Shown in pieces: positions 25,664 through 33,771 of a stretch of 64,000 bases of DNA; position 1 is the first letter of the stretch; each line of letters starts with the position of its first letter. The stretch is taken from NCBI GenBank assembly GCA_944380605.1, contig CALWIA010000027.1, positions 186,001-250,000 on the forward strand, in the 5' to 3' direction. Source of the stretch: an uncultured Lachnospiraceae bacterium. GTDB lineage: Bacteria; Bacillota; Clostridia; Lachnospirales; Lachnospiraceae. The position numbers and the translations under genes were made by a program. The notes below the pieces were generated by a model, which saw only the letters and a list, made by a program, of their open reading frames with translations, was not told where the DNA came from and did not search any database.

Positions 25664-28255
25664 ATGAATATTAATAAATTTACCCAGAAGTCCATGGAGG
25701 CGGTGCAGAACTGCGAAAAGCTGGCCTATGAACACGGCAACCAGCAGCTGGAACAGGAACACCTGCTGTACAGCCTGCTGACTCTGGAAGACAGCCTGAT
25801 TTTGAAGCTGATAACTAAGATGAACATTTCTCCGGAGATGTTTTTAAATGAAGCGGAGCAGGCGGTGAGCCGGCTGACCAAGGTCAGCGGCGGCGGCCAG
25901 CTGTATGTGAGCAACGATCTGAACAAGGTGCTGATCAGCGCGGAAGATGAAGCCAAGGCCATGGGAGACGAATATGTGTCGGTGGAGCATTTGTTCCTGG
26001 CGATGATCAAGCAGCCGGACCGGACGATCAAGGAGCTGTTCCGGCAGTACGGCATCACCCGGGAGACGTTTCTGCAGGCGCTGAGTACGGTGCGGGGCAA
26101 CCAGCGGGTGGTCAGCGACAACCCGGAAGCTACTTATGACACCCTGGAAAAATACGGCTACGATCTGGTGGAGCGGGCGAGAAACCAGAAACTGGACCCG
26201 GTCATCGGCCGTGACAGCGAGATCCGCAATGTGGTGCGGATTCTTTCCCGAAAGACCAAGAACAACCCGGTGCTGATCGGCGAGCCTGGCGTGGGCAAGA
26301 CGGCCGTGGTGGAAGGCCTGGCGCAGCGGATTGTCCGCGGCGACGTGCCGGAAGGATTGAAGGACAAGAAACTGTTTGCCCTGGATATGGGGGCGCTGGT
26401 GGCTGGCGCCAAGTACCGGGGCGAATTTGAAGAGCGTCTGAAAGCGGTTCTGGAAGAAGTTAAGAAAAGCGAAGGGCAGATCATTCTGTTTATCGATGAA
26501 CTGCACACCATTGTGGGCGCCGGTAAGACCGAAGGTTCCATGGACGCCGGAAATATGTTAAAGCCCATGCTGGCCAGAGGCGAGCTGCACTGCATCGGCG
26601 CCACGACTCTGGACGAATACCGCAAATATATTGAAAAAGACGCGGCGCTGGAGCGCCGGTTCCAGCCGGTTATGGTCAATGAGCCCACGGTGGAAGACAC
26701 CATCTCCATTCTGAGAGGCTTAAAAGAGCGTTACGAGGTGTTCCACGGCGTAAAGATCACCGACTCGGCCCTGGTGGCGGCGGCTGTGCTGTCGGACCGG
26801 TACATTTCCGACCGGTTTCTGCCGGATAAGGCCATCGACCTGGTGGACGAGGCCTGCGCCATGATCAAGACGGAACTGGATTCCATGCCGGCGGAACTGG
26901 ATGAGATGTCCAGAAAGATCATGCAGATGGAGATCGAGGAAGCGGCTCTGAAGAAGGAAACGGACCATTTGAGCCAGGACCGCCTGGCGGATCTGCAGAA
27001 AGAACTGGCGGAACTGCACGATGAATTCGCGGCGAAGAAGGCCCAGTGGGAGAATGAAAAGACCTCTGTGGAGAAGCTGTCTTCCCTGCGGGAGGAAATC
27101 GAGTCCATCAACCGCCAGATCGCCCAGGCCCAGCAGGAATACGACCTGAACAAAGCGGCGGAGCTGCAGTACGGAAAGCTGCCGCAGCTGCAGAAGGAAC
27201 TGGCTGCCGAGGAAGAAAAGGTGAAAAACCAGGACCTGAGCCTGGTGCATGAAAGCGTGACGGAAGATGAGATCGCCCGGATTATTTCCCGGTGGACGGG
27301 AATCCCGGTGGCGAAGCTGACGGAAAGCGAGCGTAGCAAGACCCTGCATATGGACGAAATCCTCCACAAGCGGGTGATCGGCCAGGACGAGGGCGTGGAA
27401 AAGGTGACGGAGGCCATTATCCGTTCCAAAGCGGGCATCAAGGATCCCACCAAGCCCATCGGTTCGTTCCTGTTTTTGGGCCCCACCGGCGTGGGCAAGA
27501 CGGAACTGGCCAAGGCCCTGGCAGAAAGCCTGTTCGACGACGAGTCCAACATGGTGCGTATCGACATGAGCGAGTACATGGAGAAGCACTCGGTGGCCCG
27601 TCTGATCGGAGCGCCGCCCGGATATGTAGGCTATGACGAAGGCGGACAGCTGACGGAAGCGGTCAGAAGAAAACCCTACTGCGTGGTGCTGTTCGACGAA
27701 GTGGAAAAGGCCCACCCCGATGTATTCAACGTGCTGCTGCAGGTGCTGGACGATGGACGGATTACGGATTCCACCGGCAAGACCGTGGACTTTAAAAATA
27801 CCATCATTATTATGACGTCCAACATCGGCTCCCAGTATCTGCTGGAGGGCATCGATGGAAACGGCAATATCAAAAAAGAAGCGGAAGATCTGGTGATGCA
27901 CGATTTGCGGGCCCACTTCCGTCCGGAGTTTTTAAACCGGCTGGATGAGATTATCCTGTTCAAGCCTCTGACGAAGGAAAACATCAGCAGCATCGTAGAT
28001 CTGCTGATGGCCGATACCAACAAGCGGCTGGCAGACCGGGAGATCCGGGTAGAACTGACCGACAGCGCCAAGGCTTTCGTGACGGACCATGGATACGATC
28101 CGGTATACGGCGCCCGTCCGCTGAAGCGGTATCTGCAGAAAAATGTGGAGACGCTGGCAGCCAAGATCATCCTGCAGGATCAGGTCCGGGCCGGCAATAC
28201 CATTGTGATTGACACCGATTCGGAGAATCAGAAACTGATCGCTTACGTAGAATAA
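25664..28255 (+). CDS. clpB: ClpB disaggregase (Hsp100 AAA+ chaperone)
   Basis: 863 residues, the normal ClpB length. It threads aggregated proteins through a hexameric pore together with DnaK. Order of domains: Clp N-domain repeats (1-145); first AAA+ module with GEPGVGKT (about 206-213) and ILFIDELHT; the M-domain coiled coil (about 405-525, rich in K/E/L heptads), which separates ClpB from ClpC/ClpA; second AAA+ module with GPTGVGKT (about 606) and [12 protein letters not shown]-terminal domain with [14 protein letters not shown]. No ClpP-binding IGF/L loop is obvious. ATG 25664 follows AAGGAGGA at the right spacing. Regulation by HrcA is indicated by CIRCE. It is monocistronic with a strong terminator. 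Confidence 0.97.
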   Translation: MNINKFTQKSMEAVQNCEKLAYEHGNQQLEQEHLLYSLLTLEDSLILKLITKMNISPEMFLNEAEQAVSRLTKVSGGGQLYVSNDLNKVLISAEDEAKAMGDEYVSVEHLFLAMIKQPDRTIKELFRQYGITRETFLQALSTVRGNQRVVSDNPEATYDTLEKYGYDLVERARNQKLDPVIGRDSEIRNVVRILSRKTKNNPVLIGEPGVGKTAVVEGLAQRIVRGDVPEGLKDKKLFALDMGALVAGAKYRGEFEERLKAVLEEVKKSEGQIILFIDELHTIVGAGKTEGSMDAGNMLKPMLARGELHCIGATTLDEYRKYIEKDAALERRFQPVMVNEPTVEDTISILRGLKERYEVFHGVKITDSALVAAAVLSDRYISDRFLPDKAIDLVDEACAMIKTELDSMPAELDEMSRKIMQMEIEEAALKKETDHLSQDRLADLQKELAELHDEFAAKKAQWENEKTSVEKLSSLREEIESINRQIAQAQQEYDLNKAAELQYGKLPQLQKELAAEEEKVKNQDLSLVHESVTEDEIARIISRWTGIPVAKLTESERSKTLHMDEILHKRVIGQDEGVEKVTEAIIRSKAGIKDPTKPIGSFLFLGPTGVGKTELAKALAESLFDDESNMVRIDMSEYMEKHSVARLIGAPPGYVGYDEGGQLTEAVRRKPYCVVLFDEVEKAHPDVFNVLLQVLDDGRITDSTGKTVDFKNTIIIMTSNIGSQYLLEGIDGNGNIKKEAEDLVMHDLRAHFRPEFLNRLDEIILFKPLTKENISSIVDLLMADTNKRLADREIRVELTDSAKAFVTDHGYDPVYGARPLKRYLQKNVETLAAKIILQDQVRAGNTIVIDTDSENQKLIAYVE

Positions 28256-28264
28256 TGGCTGTAT

Positions 28265-28322
28265 AAAAAGAAAGGCATTCCTGCCCAGGATGGAACCATC
28301 CGTGGGCGGGAATGCCTTTTTT
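28265..28322. terminator. Bidirectional intrinsic terminator between clpB and ansA
   Basis: AGGCATTCCTGCCCA (28273-28287) pairs with TGGGCGGGAATGCCT (28303-28317), flanked by an A-rich run on the left and T6 on the right, so it serves both convergent genes. Confidence 0.92.
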
Positions 28323-28368
28323 CGCGATACGCCGGCCGGGCGGCCGCCGTGCCTGCACCAGCGGGCAT

Positions 28369-29421
28369 TTACTGGTCTGCCGGAAGCGGTTCCTGCGGGG
28401 AATGTTCCTGGCCGAAACTGCTTTTCCAGAGAATGTCGTGGTTGATGGTCTGATAAAACAGCTGCCGCACCTGCTGGGGCTGCCGGGTCTGGCCCAGAAT
28501 CCACATCAGTTTGGTAACTGCCGCCTCCAGCGTCATATCGTAGGCTTCCAGCAGGCCGAAGGCGTATTTGATGCTGCGGCCTACTTCGTAGATGGACATG
28601 TTGCTGCCTTCGTTGGTAACCTGCGTGGTCATGACAATGGTTTTGCCCTGGGAAATCCATTTTTCCACCGCCTGGTAAAAGCCGCCGGATTCATAGGTGG
28701 GCAGGCCGCCGACGCCGAAAGACTCAATGAGAATCGCGTCATAATGGCCGGCCATATAGTCCAGAACCGAGGCGTCCATGGAAGGAATCAGCTTCAGCAG
28801 GCCCACCTTCGGATTCAACTGGCTGTAAAACCGGACCGGTTCCGTGACGGTATCTTTGTCATCCAGGTAAAACAGGATATGGGAATCCTGAATAGCGGCC
28901 AGATAGGGAAAATTGATGCTGGAAAACGCGTTGTAGCTCTTGGTCCGCTCCTTTTTGCCGCGGGTGCCGGTGATGACTTTGCCGTCGAAGACGATGCAGA
29001 CGCCGTGGGCCCGGGGACAGGAGGCAAACCGAAGACTGTCCAGCAGATTGGTTTTGGCGTCGGTGATCTCCATATCAATGGGCTTCTGGGAGCCGGTTAC
29101 CACAATGGGCTTTGGTGAATTCTGGATCAGATAGGACAGCGCCGCGGCGGTATAGGCCATGGTGTCCGTGCCGTGGCAGACGACGAAGCCATCGTACTGG
29201 CCGTAATGCTTCTGAATGGCTTCGGCGATTTCCAGCCAGTGATGGGGCTGCATGTTGGTGCTGTCGATGTTGAACAGCTGCAGCGTGTCGGTCCGGCAGA
29301 AACCGGCGGCGTCCGGGACATAAGACAGCAGTTCCCGGGAGGTGAGTGCCGGTTTCAGGCCGGAATCCCCGCGGCGGGAAGCGATGGTTCCGCCGGTGGC
29401 AATCAGCAGGATCTGTTTCAT
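28369..29421 (-). CDS. ansA: L-asparaginase type I (cytoplasmic)
   Basis: 350 residues. It hydrolyses L-asparagine to aspartate and ammonia. The two catalytic signatures are present: LLIATGGTIAS near the N-terminus with nucleophile Thr12, and CHGTDTMAYTAAAL (HGTDT at 83-87). No signal peptide precedes the first motif, which fits the cytoplasmic low-affinity type I enzyme. C-terminal motifs VTNEGSNMSIYEVG and MTLEAAVTKLMW are usual. ATG 29421 is chosen since AAGGAG lies 7 nt upstream; the ten codons before it lack a ribosome site. Its promoter overlaps one firing in the opposite direction toward the DUF4250 gene. It is a single-gene transcript ending at the shared terminator with clpB. Confidence 0.94.
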   Translation of the reverse strand: MKQILLIATGGTIASRRGDSGLKPALTSRELLSYVPDAAGFCRTDTLQLFNIDSTNMQPHHWLEIAEAIQKHYGQYDGFVVCHGTDTMAYTAAALSYLIQNSPKPIVVTGSQKPIDMEITDAKTNLLDSLRFASCPRAHGVCIVFDGKVITGTRGKKERTKSYNAFSSINFPYLAAIQDSHILFYLDDKDTVTEPVRFYSQLNPKVGLLKLIPSMDASVLDYMAGHYDAILIESFGVGGLPTYESGGFYQAVEKWISQGKTIVMTTQVTNEGSNMSIYEVGRSIKYAFGLLEAYDMTLEAAVTKLMWILGQTRQPQQVRQLFYQTINHDILWKSSFGQEHSPQEPLPADQ

Positions 29422-29469
29422 GGAAGCGCTCCTTCTTTTATAGAAATTCAAAATTTTTGAGGTTTTCGG

Positions 29470-29498
29470 TTGTAAAAAAAGAATAAAGTCATTATACT
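29470..29498 (+). promoter_or_regulatory. Promoter toward the DUF4250 gene, overlapping the ansA promoter
   Basis: TTGTAA (29470-29475), 17 bp spacer, TATACT (29493-29498). The -10 shares bases with the ansA -10 on the opposite strand. Confidence 0.6.
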
Positions 29499-29519
29499 CG
29501 GGTTATGTAAAAAACACAA
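29491..29519 (-). promoter_or_regulatory. ansA promoter
   Basis: Minus strand TTGTGT (29514-29519), 17 bp spacer, TATAAT (29491-29496). It leaves an AT-rich leader of about 65 nt containing the near-palindrome TCAAAATTTTTGA. Confidence 0.62.
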
Positions 29520-29547
29520 CTGCGGCAGCGATAGAAAGGAAAGAAAC

Positions 29548-29727
29548 ATGCATCAGCTTCCCAAAGATCCGGTAATGCTTTTAAGCTATATCAATATGCA
29601 GCTGAGGGACTCCTACCCCTCCCTGAGGGAATTCTGCCTGTCGGCAGGAGCGGACCAGGCGGCCATTGAAAAGAAACTGGCCGGCATTGATTATTTTTAC
29701 CGGCCGGAAACCAACCAGTTCGCCTGA
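29548..29727 (+). CDS. DUF4250 small conserved protein
   Basis: 59 residues. ATG 29548 follows GAAAGGAAAG. The sequence MHQLPKDPVMLLSYINMQLRD, then SYPSLREFC, and an ending YRPETNQF matches the conserved opening (LPKDPVMLLS.IN..LRD.Y.SL) and ending (Y.....NQF) of DUF4250, a small protein widespread in Clostridia with no assigned role. The middle region (DQAAIEKKLAGIDYFY) has the look of a short helical DNA-binding-like segment, but that is inference. It is followed 47 nt later by a membrane protein gene on the same strand. Confidence 0.82.
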   Translation: MHQLPKDPVMLLSYINMQLRDSYPSLREFCLSAGADQAAIEKKLAGIDYFYRPETNQFA

Positions 29728-29774
29728 GCCGGGATCCGCGTATAAAACCAGGCGCGCCGGCACATACTGCCATC

Positions 29775-30227
29775 ATGAAAATGATACGATGGCTGCAGGA
29801 AACAGGAAAAAATTTTTTTAAATGCGGTGTGGCAGGGTGGTGCCTGGAGGTGCTGTTTACCTCCGCGGAATCCATGATGCTGCACGACTGGAGACTCATG
29901 GGGAAAACCTCCCTGCTGATGTTTCCCATATACGGCATGGGCGCGCTGCTGGCGCCCATCGGCAGAGGCGTGGACCGATGGCTTCAGGTGGATCAGACGC
30001 CGCTGCGGCTGCAGGACCGGGTCATGCGCCATGGAGTCCTCTATATGGTGCTGATTTTTACCGCGGAATACTGCTCCGGCGCCTGGCTGAAAGCCCGAGG
30101 CATCTGCCCCTGGGATTACACCGGCCGCCACAGCAACATCAACGGGCTGATCCGTCTGGACTTCGCGCCCCTGTGGTTTTTCACCGGCCTCCTGTTCGAA
30201 CAGCTCAGCAAAAAACCGCGCCCCTGA
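29775..30227 (+). CDS. CmpB-family ('putative ABC transporter permease') membrane protein
   Basis: 150 residues with about four hydrophobic stretches. It carries the hallmark elements of the PF06541-type family: an N-terminal F.CG.AGWCLEVLFTS, a central MFPIYGMGALLAPI, YCSGAWLKARGICPWDY, and INGLIRLDFAPLWFFTGLLFE. Despite the family's database name no transport activity is established, and no ABC ATPase is adjacent. Start ATG 29775; no strong ribosome site is seen, although it could be translationally linked to the DUF4250 gene upstream. A second, larger member of the same family is at 57409-58308 in this window. The gene ends just before the first copy of the structured repeat. Confidence 0.78.
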   Translation: MKMIRWLQETGKNFFKCGVAGWCLEVLFTSAESMMLHDWRLMGKTSLLMFPIYGMGALLAPIGRGVDRWLQVDQTPLRLQDRVMRHGVLYMVLIFTAEYCSGAWLKARGICPWDYTGRHSNINGLIRLDFAPLWFFTGLLFEQLSKKPRP

Positions 30228-30239
30228 CCCTCTTTTGCC

Positions 30240-30267
30240 TTGCCATTCCTTATGAGAATGGTATAAT
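30240..30267 (+). promoter_or_regulatory. Extended -10 promoter at the edge of repeat copy 1
   Basis: TTGCCA (30240-30245), 16 bp spacer, TGGTATAAT (30259-30267) with the TG extension. The -10 is part of the repeat's terminal palindrome and points toward plsC. Confidence 0.55.
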
Positions 30268-30481
30268 ATCGTTAGATATTATACCAGCGTCGGTTCGGGC
30301 CGAGTGAAACGAGGCAAAGTCCGAACCGAACCGTGCGCAAGCCCGTGAGCGAACGAACGGAGTTCGTGAGCGCGCACTGCGTATGCGCGAAGGCGCAAGC
30401 CCGTGAGCAGGGAACGAAGTTCCCGAGCGCGCACTGCGCATGTGACGAAGGCGCAAGCGCGCACTGCGCCGTGCGGCAAAG
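30259..30481. repeat. Structured interspersed repeat, copy 1
   Basis: This non-coding element starts with a perfect 12-bp inverted repeat, TGGTATAATATC (30259-30270) and GATATTATACCA (30275-30286), which places TATAAT on both strands. A second inverted pair follows, CGGTTCGG (30291-30298) and CCGAACCG (30321-30328). Then come about 2.5 tandem units of 58 bp (30335-30392, 30393-30450, partial 30451-30481), each made of GCGCAAGCCCGTGAGC, a variable short hairpin (GAACGAACGGAGTTCGT or GGGAACGAAGTTCCC) and GAGCGCGCACTGCG. Long stretches are shared with copy 2 at 39968-40254. No protein is encoded. It fills the CmpB-plsC gap, and plsC starts 24 bp after it. Confidence 0.85.
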
Positions 30482-30504
30482 TACATTCATCGAGGTAAAG
30501 CATC

Positions 30505-31254
30505 ATGTTCAAATTTATTCTGGTAGCCGGAAGCGTAATCCTGTTTCTGATTTTCAGCATTCCGATCCTGATCTGGGAGGCCTGGCTGGGCCGGCGCAAT
30601 CCTGCGGCGAAGGATCGTCAGAGCCTGAACATCGTCCGGTTTATGTTCCGTCTGATTCTGAAAATTTCCGGCGTACATATTACGGTAAAAGGTCTGGAAA
30701 ATATTCCGCGGGACCAGGGCGTCCTGTATGTAGGCAACCATCGGAGCTATTTTGATATCCTGGTGGGTTATACCACGGTGCCGTCTCTTCTGGGGTTTGT
30801 GGCCAAAAAGGAGATGCGCCGCTACCCGCTGCTGGTCAACTGGATGGAAAACGTCCACTGCCTGTTTTTGGACCGGCAGAATCTGAAAGAAGGACTGAAG
30901 ACCATTCTGGAAGGCATTGCCAAGGTAAAAGAAGGTATCTCCATATGGATTTTCCCGGAGGGCACCAGAAACCGCAACGACGACATTCTGGATCTGCTGC
31001 CCTTTAAAGAGGGAAGCCTAAAAATTGCGGAAAAGTCCGGCTGCCCGGTGGTGCCTGTGGCCATTACCGGCACGGCGGAAGTTTTTGAAAAGCACATTCC
31101 CCGCGTCCGTTCCTCTCACGTGACCATTGAGTTTGGAACGCCGTTTCTGATCAAAGAACTGGAGCCGGAACAGAAAAAATTCGCGGGAGCCTATACAAAA
31201 GAACGGATTCTGGAGATGCTCCGGAAAGAAAAAGAGCAGAGAGAGGGAAAGTAA
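30505..31254 (+). CDS. plsC: 1-acyl-sn-glycerol-3-phosphate acyltransferase
   Basis: 249 residues. It acylates lysophosphatidic acid to phosphatidic acid at the inner membrane. An N-terminal hydrophobic anchor (4-25) precedes the acyltransferase core: VGNHRSYFD with the HX4D catalytic pair (His79, Asp84), IWIFPEGTRNR (about 148-157, glycerophosphate binding), and a VPVAITGT motif. Length and order are normal. The ribosome site CGAGGTAA lies right after the structured repeat, whose outward promoter may drive it. The stop codon TAA abuts the GTG start of pheA, so the two are co-transcribed and probably coupled. The C-terminus is charged (KEKEQREGK). Confidence 0.93.
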   Translation: MFKFILVAGSVILFLIFSIPILIWEAWLGRRNPAAKDRQSLNIVRFMFRLILKISGVHITVKGLENIPRDQGVLYVGNHRSYFDILVGYTTVPSLLGFVAKKEMRRYPLLVNWMENVHCLFLDRQNLKEGLKTILEGIAKVKEGISIWIFPEGTRNRNDDILDLLPFKEGSLKIAEKSGCPVVPVAITGTAEVFEKHIPRVRSSHVTIEFGTPFLIKELEPEQKKFAGAYTKERILEMLRKEKEQREGK

Positions 31255-32382
31255 GTGGATTTACAGGAAATTCGCGGACAGCTGGATGAAATCGACGCGC
31301 AGGTAGTGGAACTGCTGAAAAAGCGGCTGCGTCTGGGAGAAGAAGTGGCCCGGTACAAAATGCAGGTCGGCAAGCCGGTGCTGGACCGGGAGCGGGAGCG
31401 GCGGAAACTGGAAGCCATCGGACAGATGACCGACAACGAGTTCGACCGTCACGCCATGGAAGAGACCTTTACCCAGCAGATGACCATCAGCCGCCGCCTG
31501 CAGTACCAGATTCTGAAAGAAAACGGAAAGACGCCGGACACCGGCTTTTCCATGGTGGAAGAACTGAAAAAAGACGGAGTAAGAGTCGTATACCAGGGCG
31601 TGGAAGGGGCTTACAGCCATATCGCGGCGCTGGAATACTTCGGAGAACAGGGAGACCTGTACCATGTGCGGACCTGGCAGGACGCCATGGACGCGGTGGA
31701 ACGGGGAGAAGCGGATTACGCGGTGATTCCCATAGAAAATTCTTCGGCGGGAGCGGTCAGCGACAACTACGACCTGCTGGTTGCCCATGACAATGTGATT
31801 GTAGGAGAAATTTTCCTGCCGGTGCGCCACGGCCTGCTGGGCCTTCCCGGCGCGTCGGAAGCGGATATCCGGGTGGTGTACTCCCACCCCCAGGCCCTGA
31901 TGCAGTGTTCCCGCTATTTAAACAGCCACCCGCAGTGGAAGCAGATCAGCGTGGAAAACACGGCGGTGGCAGCTAAAAAGGTCATTGAAGATGGAGACAG
32001 AAGCCAGGCCGCCGTGGCCAGCGAAACTGCGGGCCGGCTGTACGGGCTGTCTCTGCTGGCGCCGGCCATCAACCACAACCGGGAAAACACTACCCGTTTT
32101 CTGGTGCTGTCCCGGGACCGGATCTACCGGCGGGACGCGGCGAGAGTCAGCATCTGCTTTGAACTGCCCCACAAGAGCGGAACGCTGTACAATATGCTGG
32201 GCAATTTCATTTACAACAACGTCAACATGGTGATGATCGAGTCCCGGCCCATCCCGGGCAGAAACTGGGAATACCGCTTCTTTGTGGATATTGAAGGGAA
32301 TTTAAGCGACCCGGCGGTGCAGAACGCGCTGGCGGGCATACGGGAGGAAGCCTCCAACATGCGGATTCTGGGAAATTACTGA
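31255..32382 (+). CDS. pheA: Bifunctional chorismate mutase / prephenate dehydratase (P-protein)
   Basis: 375 residues for phenylalanine synthesis: chorismate to prephenate to phenylpyruvate. The AroQ chorismate mutase domain covers about 1-85 (LDEIDAQVVELLKKRLRLGEEVARYK). The prephenate dehydratase domain (about 105-285) has VYQGVEGAYSHIAA, YAVIPIENSSAGAVSDNYDLL and a TTRFLVL-type motif (here NTTRFLVLS). A C-terminal ACT domain (about 295-375) has ELPHKSGTLYNML and IESRPIPG, the latter matching the ESRP phenylalanine-binding motif; the GALV motif is replaced by SGTL, so feedback behaviour could differ. The start is GTG, directly after the plsC stop, with GAGAGGG upstream. Confidence 0.95.
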   Translation: MDLQEIRGQLDEIDAQVVELLKKRLRLGEEVARYKMQVGKPVLDRERERRKLEAIGQMTDNEFDRHAMEETFTQQMTISRRLQYQILKENGKTPDTGFSMVEELKKDGVRVVYQGVEGAYSHIAALEYFGEQGDLYHVRTWQDAMDAVERGEADYAVIPIENSSAGAVSDNYDLLVAHDNVIVGEIFLPVRHGLLGLPGASEADIRVVYSHPQALMQCSRYLNSHPQWKQISVENTAVAAKKVIEDGDRSQAAVASETAGRLYGLSLLAPAINHNRENTTRFLVLSRDRIYRRDAARVSICFELPHKSGTLYNMLGNFIYNNVNMVMIESRPIPGRNWEYRFFVDIEGNLSDPAVQNALAGIREEASNMRILGNY

Positions 32383-32401
32383 AACTGGAGGACAGGAATT
32401 T

Positions 32402-33685
32402 ATGGGAAAATATCTGTTATACAAAAATATGCAGCATCAGCAGCTGTTCGACGATATGTCGGGGCTGCTGGAGAAACGGACGCAGGACGCGGATACCGCC
32501 TGCGCCTGCGCGGGCCAGCTGGTGCAGCTGGCTTCGGAATACGGCTTTGCCGGCAATCTGTGGCACTGTTTTCTGGCCTTCTGCCTGGCAGAGCATGAAA
32601 ATGCCTACAGCAAGTCCTGCGAGATCCGGGGCGACAGAGGCGGGACCCTGTCGCTGCTGGCAAGGCAGGACTTTGTACTTTTAAAAGAATTGTTTGGGAA
32701 AAATCTGGCGGAACTGGATCGCCTGACGCCGGGATCCCATGTCTGGGAGGCGCTGGCCGACTATCAGCCGGCAGACGACGAAAGCCGGATCTTCAACCAC
32801 CGGGTGCGGGACCGGATCCTGGAACTGGCCGCTTCCCTGGAACAGGCAGAGGACGGAGAGCAGTTTCAGCAGGCCGCTTCGGAGTTTTACCGGGAATTCG
32901 GCGTGGGCCGGTTCGGCCTGAACAAGGCGTTCCGGATCCGGGACGAAGGGGCGGAGGCCCGGATCGAGCCCATTGTCAACGTAGAGCACGTATCCTTTCA
33001 GGACATCGTAGGATACGAACTGCAGAAGCAGAAGCTGATTGAAAATACGGAGGCATTTCTGAAGGGCAGGGCGGCCAACAATGTGCTGCTGTTCGGAGAC
33101 GCGGGCACCGGCAAATCTTCCAGCATCAAGGCGATTCTCAACGCCTATTATCCCCAGGGCCTGCGGATGATCGAGGTATACAAGCACCAGTTCCACGCGC
33201 TGTCCTCCATTCTGGAGCAGGTGCAGGACCGCAATTACAAATTTATTATTTATATGGACGATCTGTCCTTTGAAGAAAGCGAACTGGAATATAAATATTT
33301 AAAGGCGATCATTGAAGGCGGCCTGGGGCGGAGACCCGCCAACGTGCTGATCTACGCCACTTCCAACCGCCGCCATTTGATCCGTGAAAAGTTCAGCGAC
33401 AAACAGGAGCGGGACGACGAGCTGCACAGCAACGACACGGTGCAGGAAAAGCTGTCGCTGGTAGCCCGGTTCGGCGTCACCATCTACTACGGTTCTCCCA
33501 GCAAAAAGGAGTTTCAGGAGATCGTAAGGATTCTGGCGGAAAAGTACCAGGTGGAAATGCCGGAAGAAACCCTTATGACGGAAGCGGTGAAGTGGGAACT
33601 GAGTCACGGCGGACTTTCCGGAAGAACAGCCATGCAGTTTATCACCCATCTGCTGGGCATCGCGCCGGAGGCGGAGGAGGCCTAA
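32402..33685 (+). CDS. DUF815-family AAA+ ATPase
   Basis: 427 residues. The N-terminal ~190 residues are helical and poorly characterised. The C-terminal part is an AAA+ core of the DUF815 type: VSFQDIVGYELQKQKLIENTEAFL, Walker A GDAGTGKSS (about 231-239), a Walker B-like IIYMDDLSF, a sensor-like IYATSNRRHL, and LSLVARFGVTIYYGSP. The family is common in Bacteria as 'ATP-binding protein' without a proven substrate. It follows pheA by 19 nt behind GGAGGACAGG and so is probably in the plsC-pheA operon. Asp-rich Walker B (DD rather than DE) is normal for the family as I know it. Confidence 0.85.
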   Translation: MGKYLLYKNMQHQQLFDDMSGLLEKRTQDADTACACAGQLVQLASEYGFAGNLWHCFLAFCLAEHENAYSKSCEIRGDRGGTLSLLARQDFVLLKELFGKNLAELDRLTPGSHVWEALADYQPADDESRIFNHRVRDRILELAASLEQAEDGEQFQQAASEFYREFGVGRFGLNKAFRIRDEGAEARIEPIVNVEHVSFQDIVGYELQKQKLIENTEAFLKGRAANNVLLFGDAGTGKSSSIKAILNAYYPQGLRMIEVYKHQFHALSSILEQVQDRNYKFIIYMDDLSFEESELEYKYLKAIIEGGLGRRPANVLIYATSNRRHLIREKFSDKQERDDELHSNDTVQEKLSLVARFGVTIYYGSPSKKEFQEIVRILAEKYQVEMPEETLMTEAVKWELSHGGLSGRTAMQFITHLLGIAPEAEEA

Positions 33686-33771
33686 GGCTGTCGATTTAAC
33701 ATAGATTTGATGAACTTTTCGGCAAAAACAGGTATAATGTTCCGGAATCCGGCAGGAAAGGGAGGAATTAT

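Noticed and set aside
30335-30481. CRISPR array
   Set aside because: The 58-bp units are adjacent with no unique spacers and their variable parts are self-pairing hairpins; no cas genes are present.
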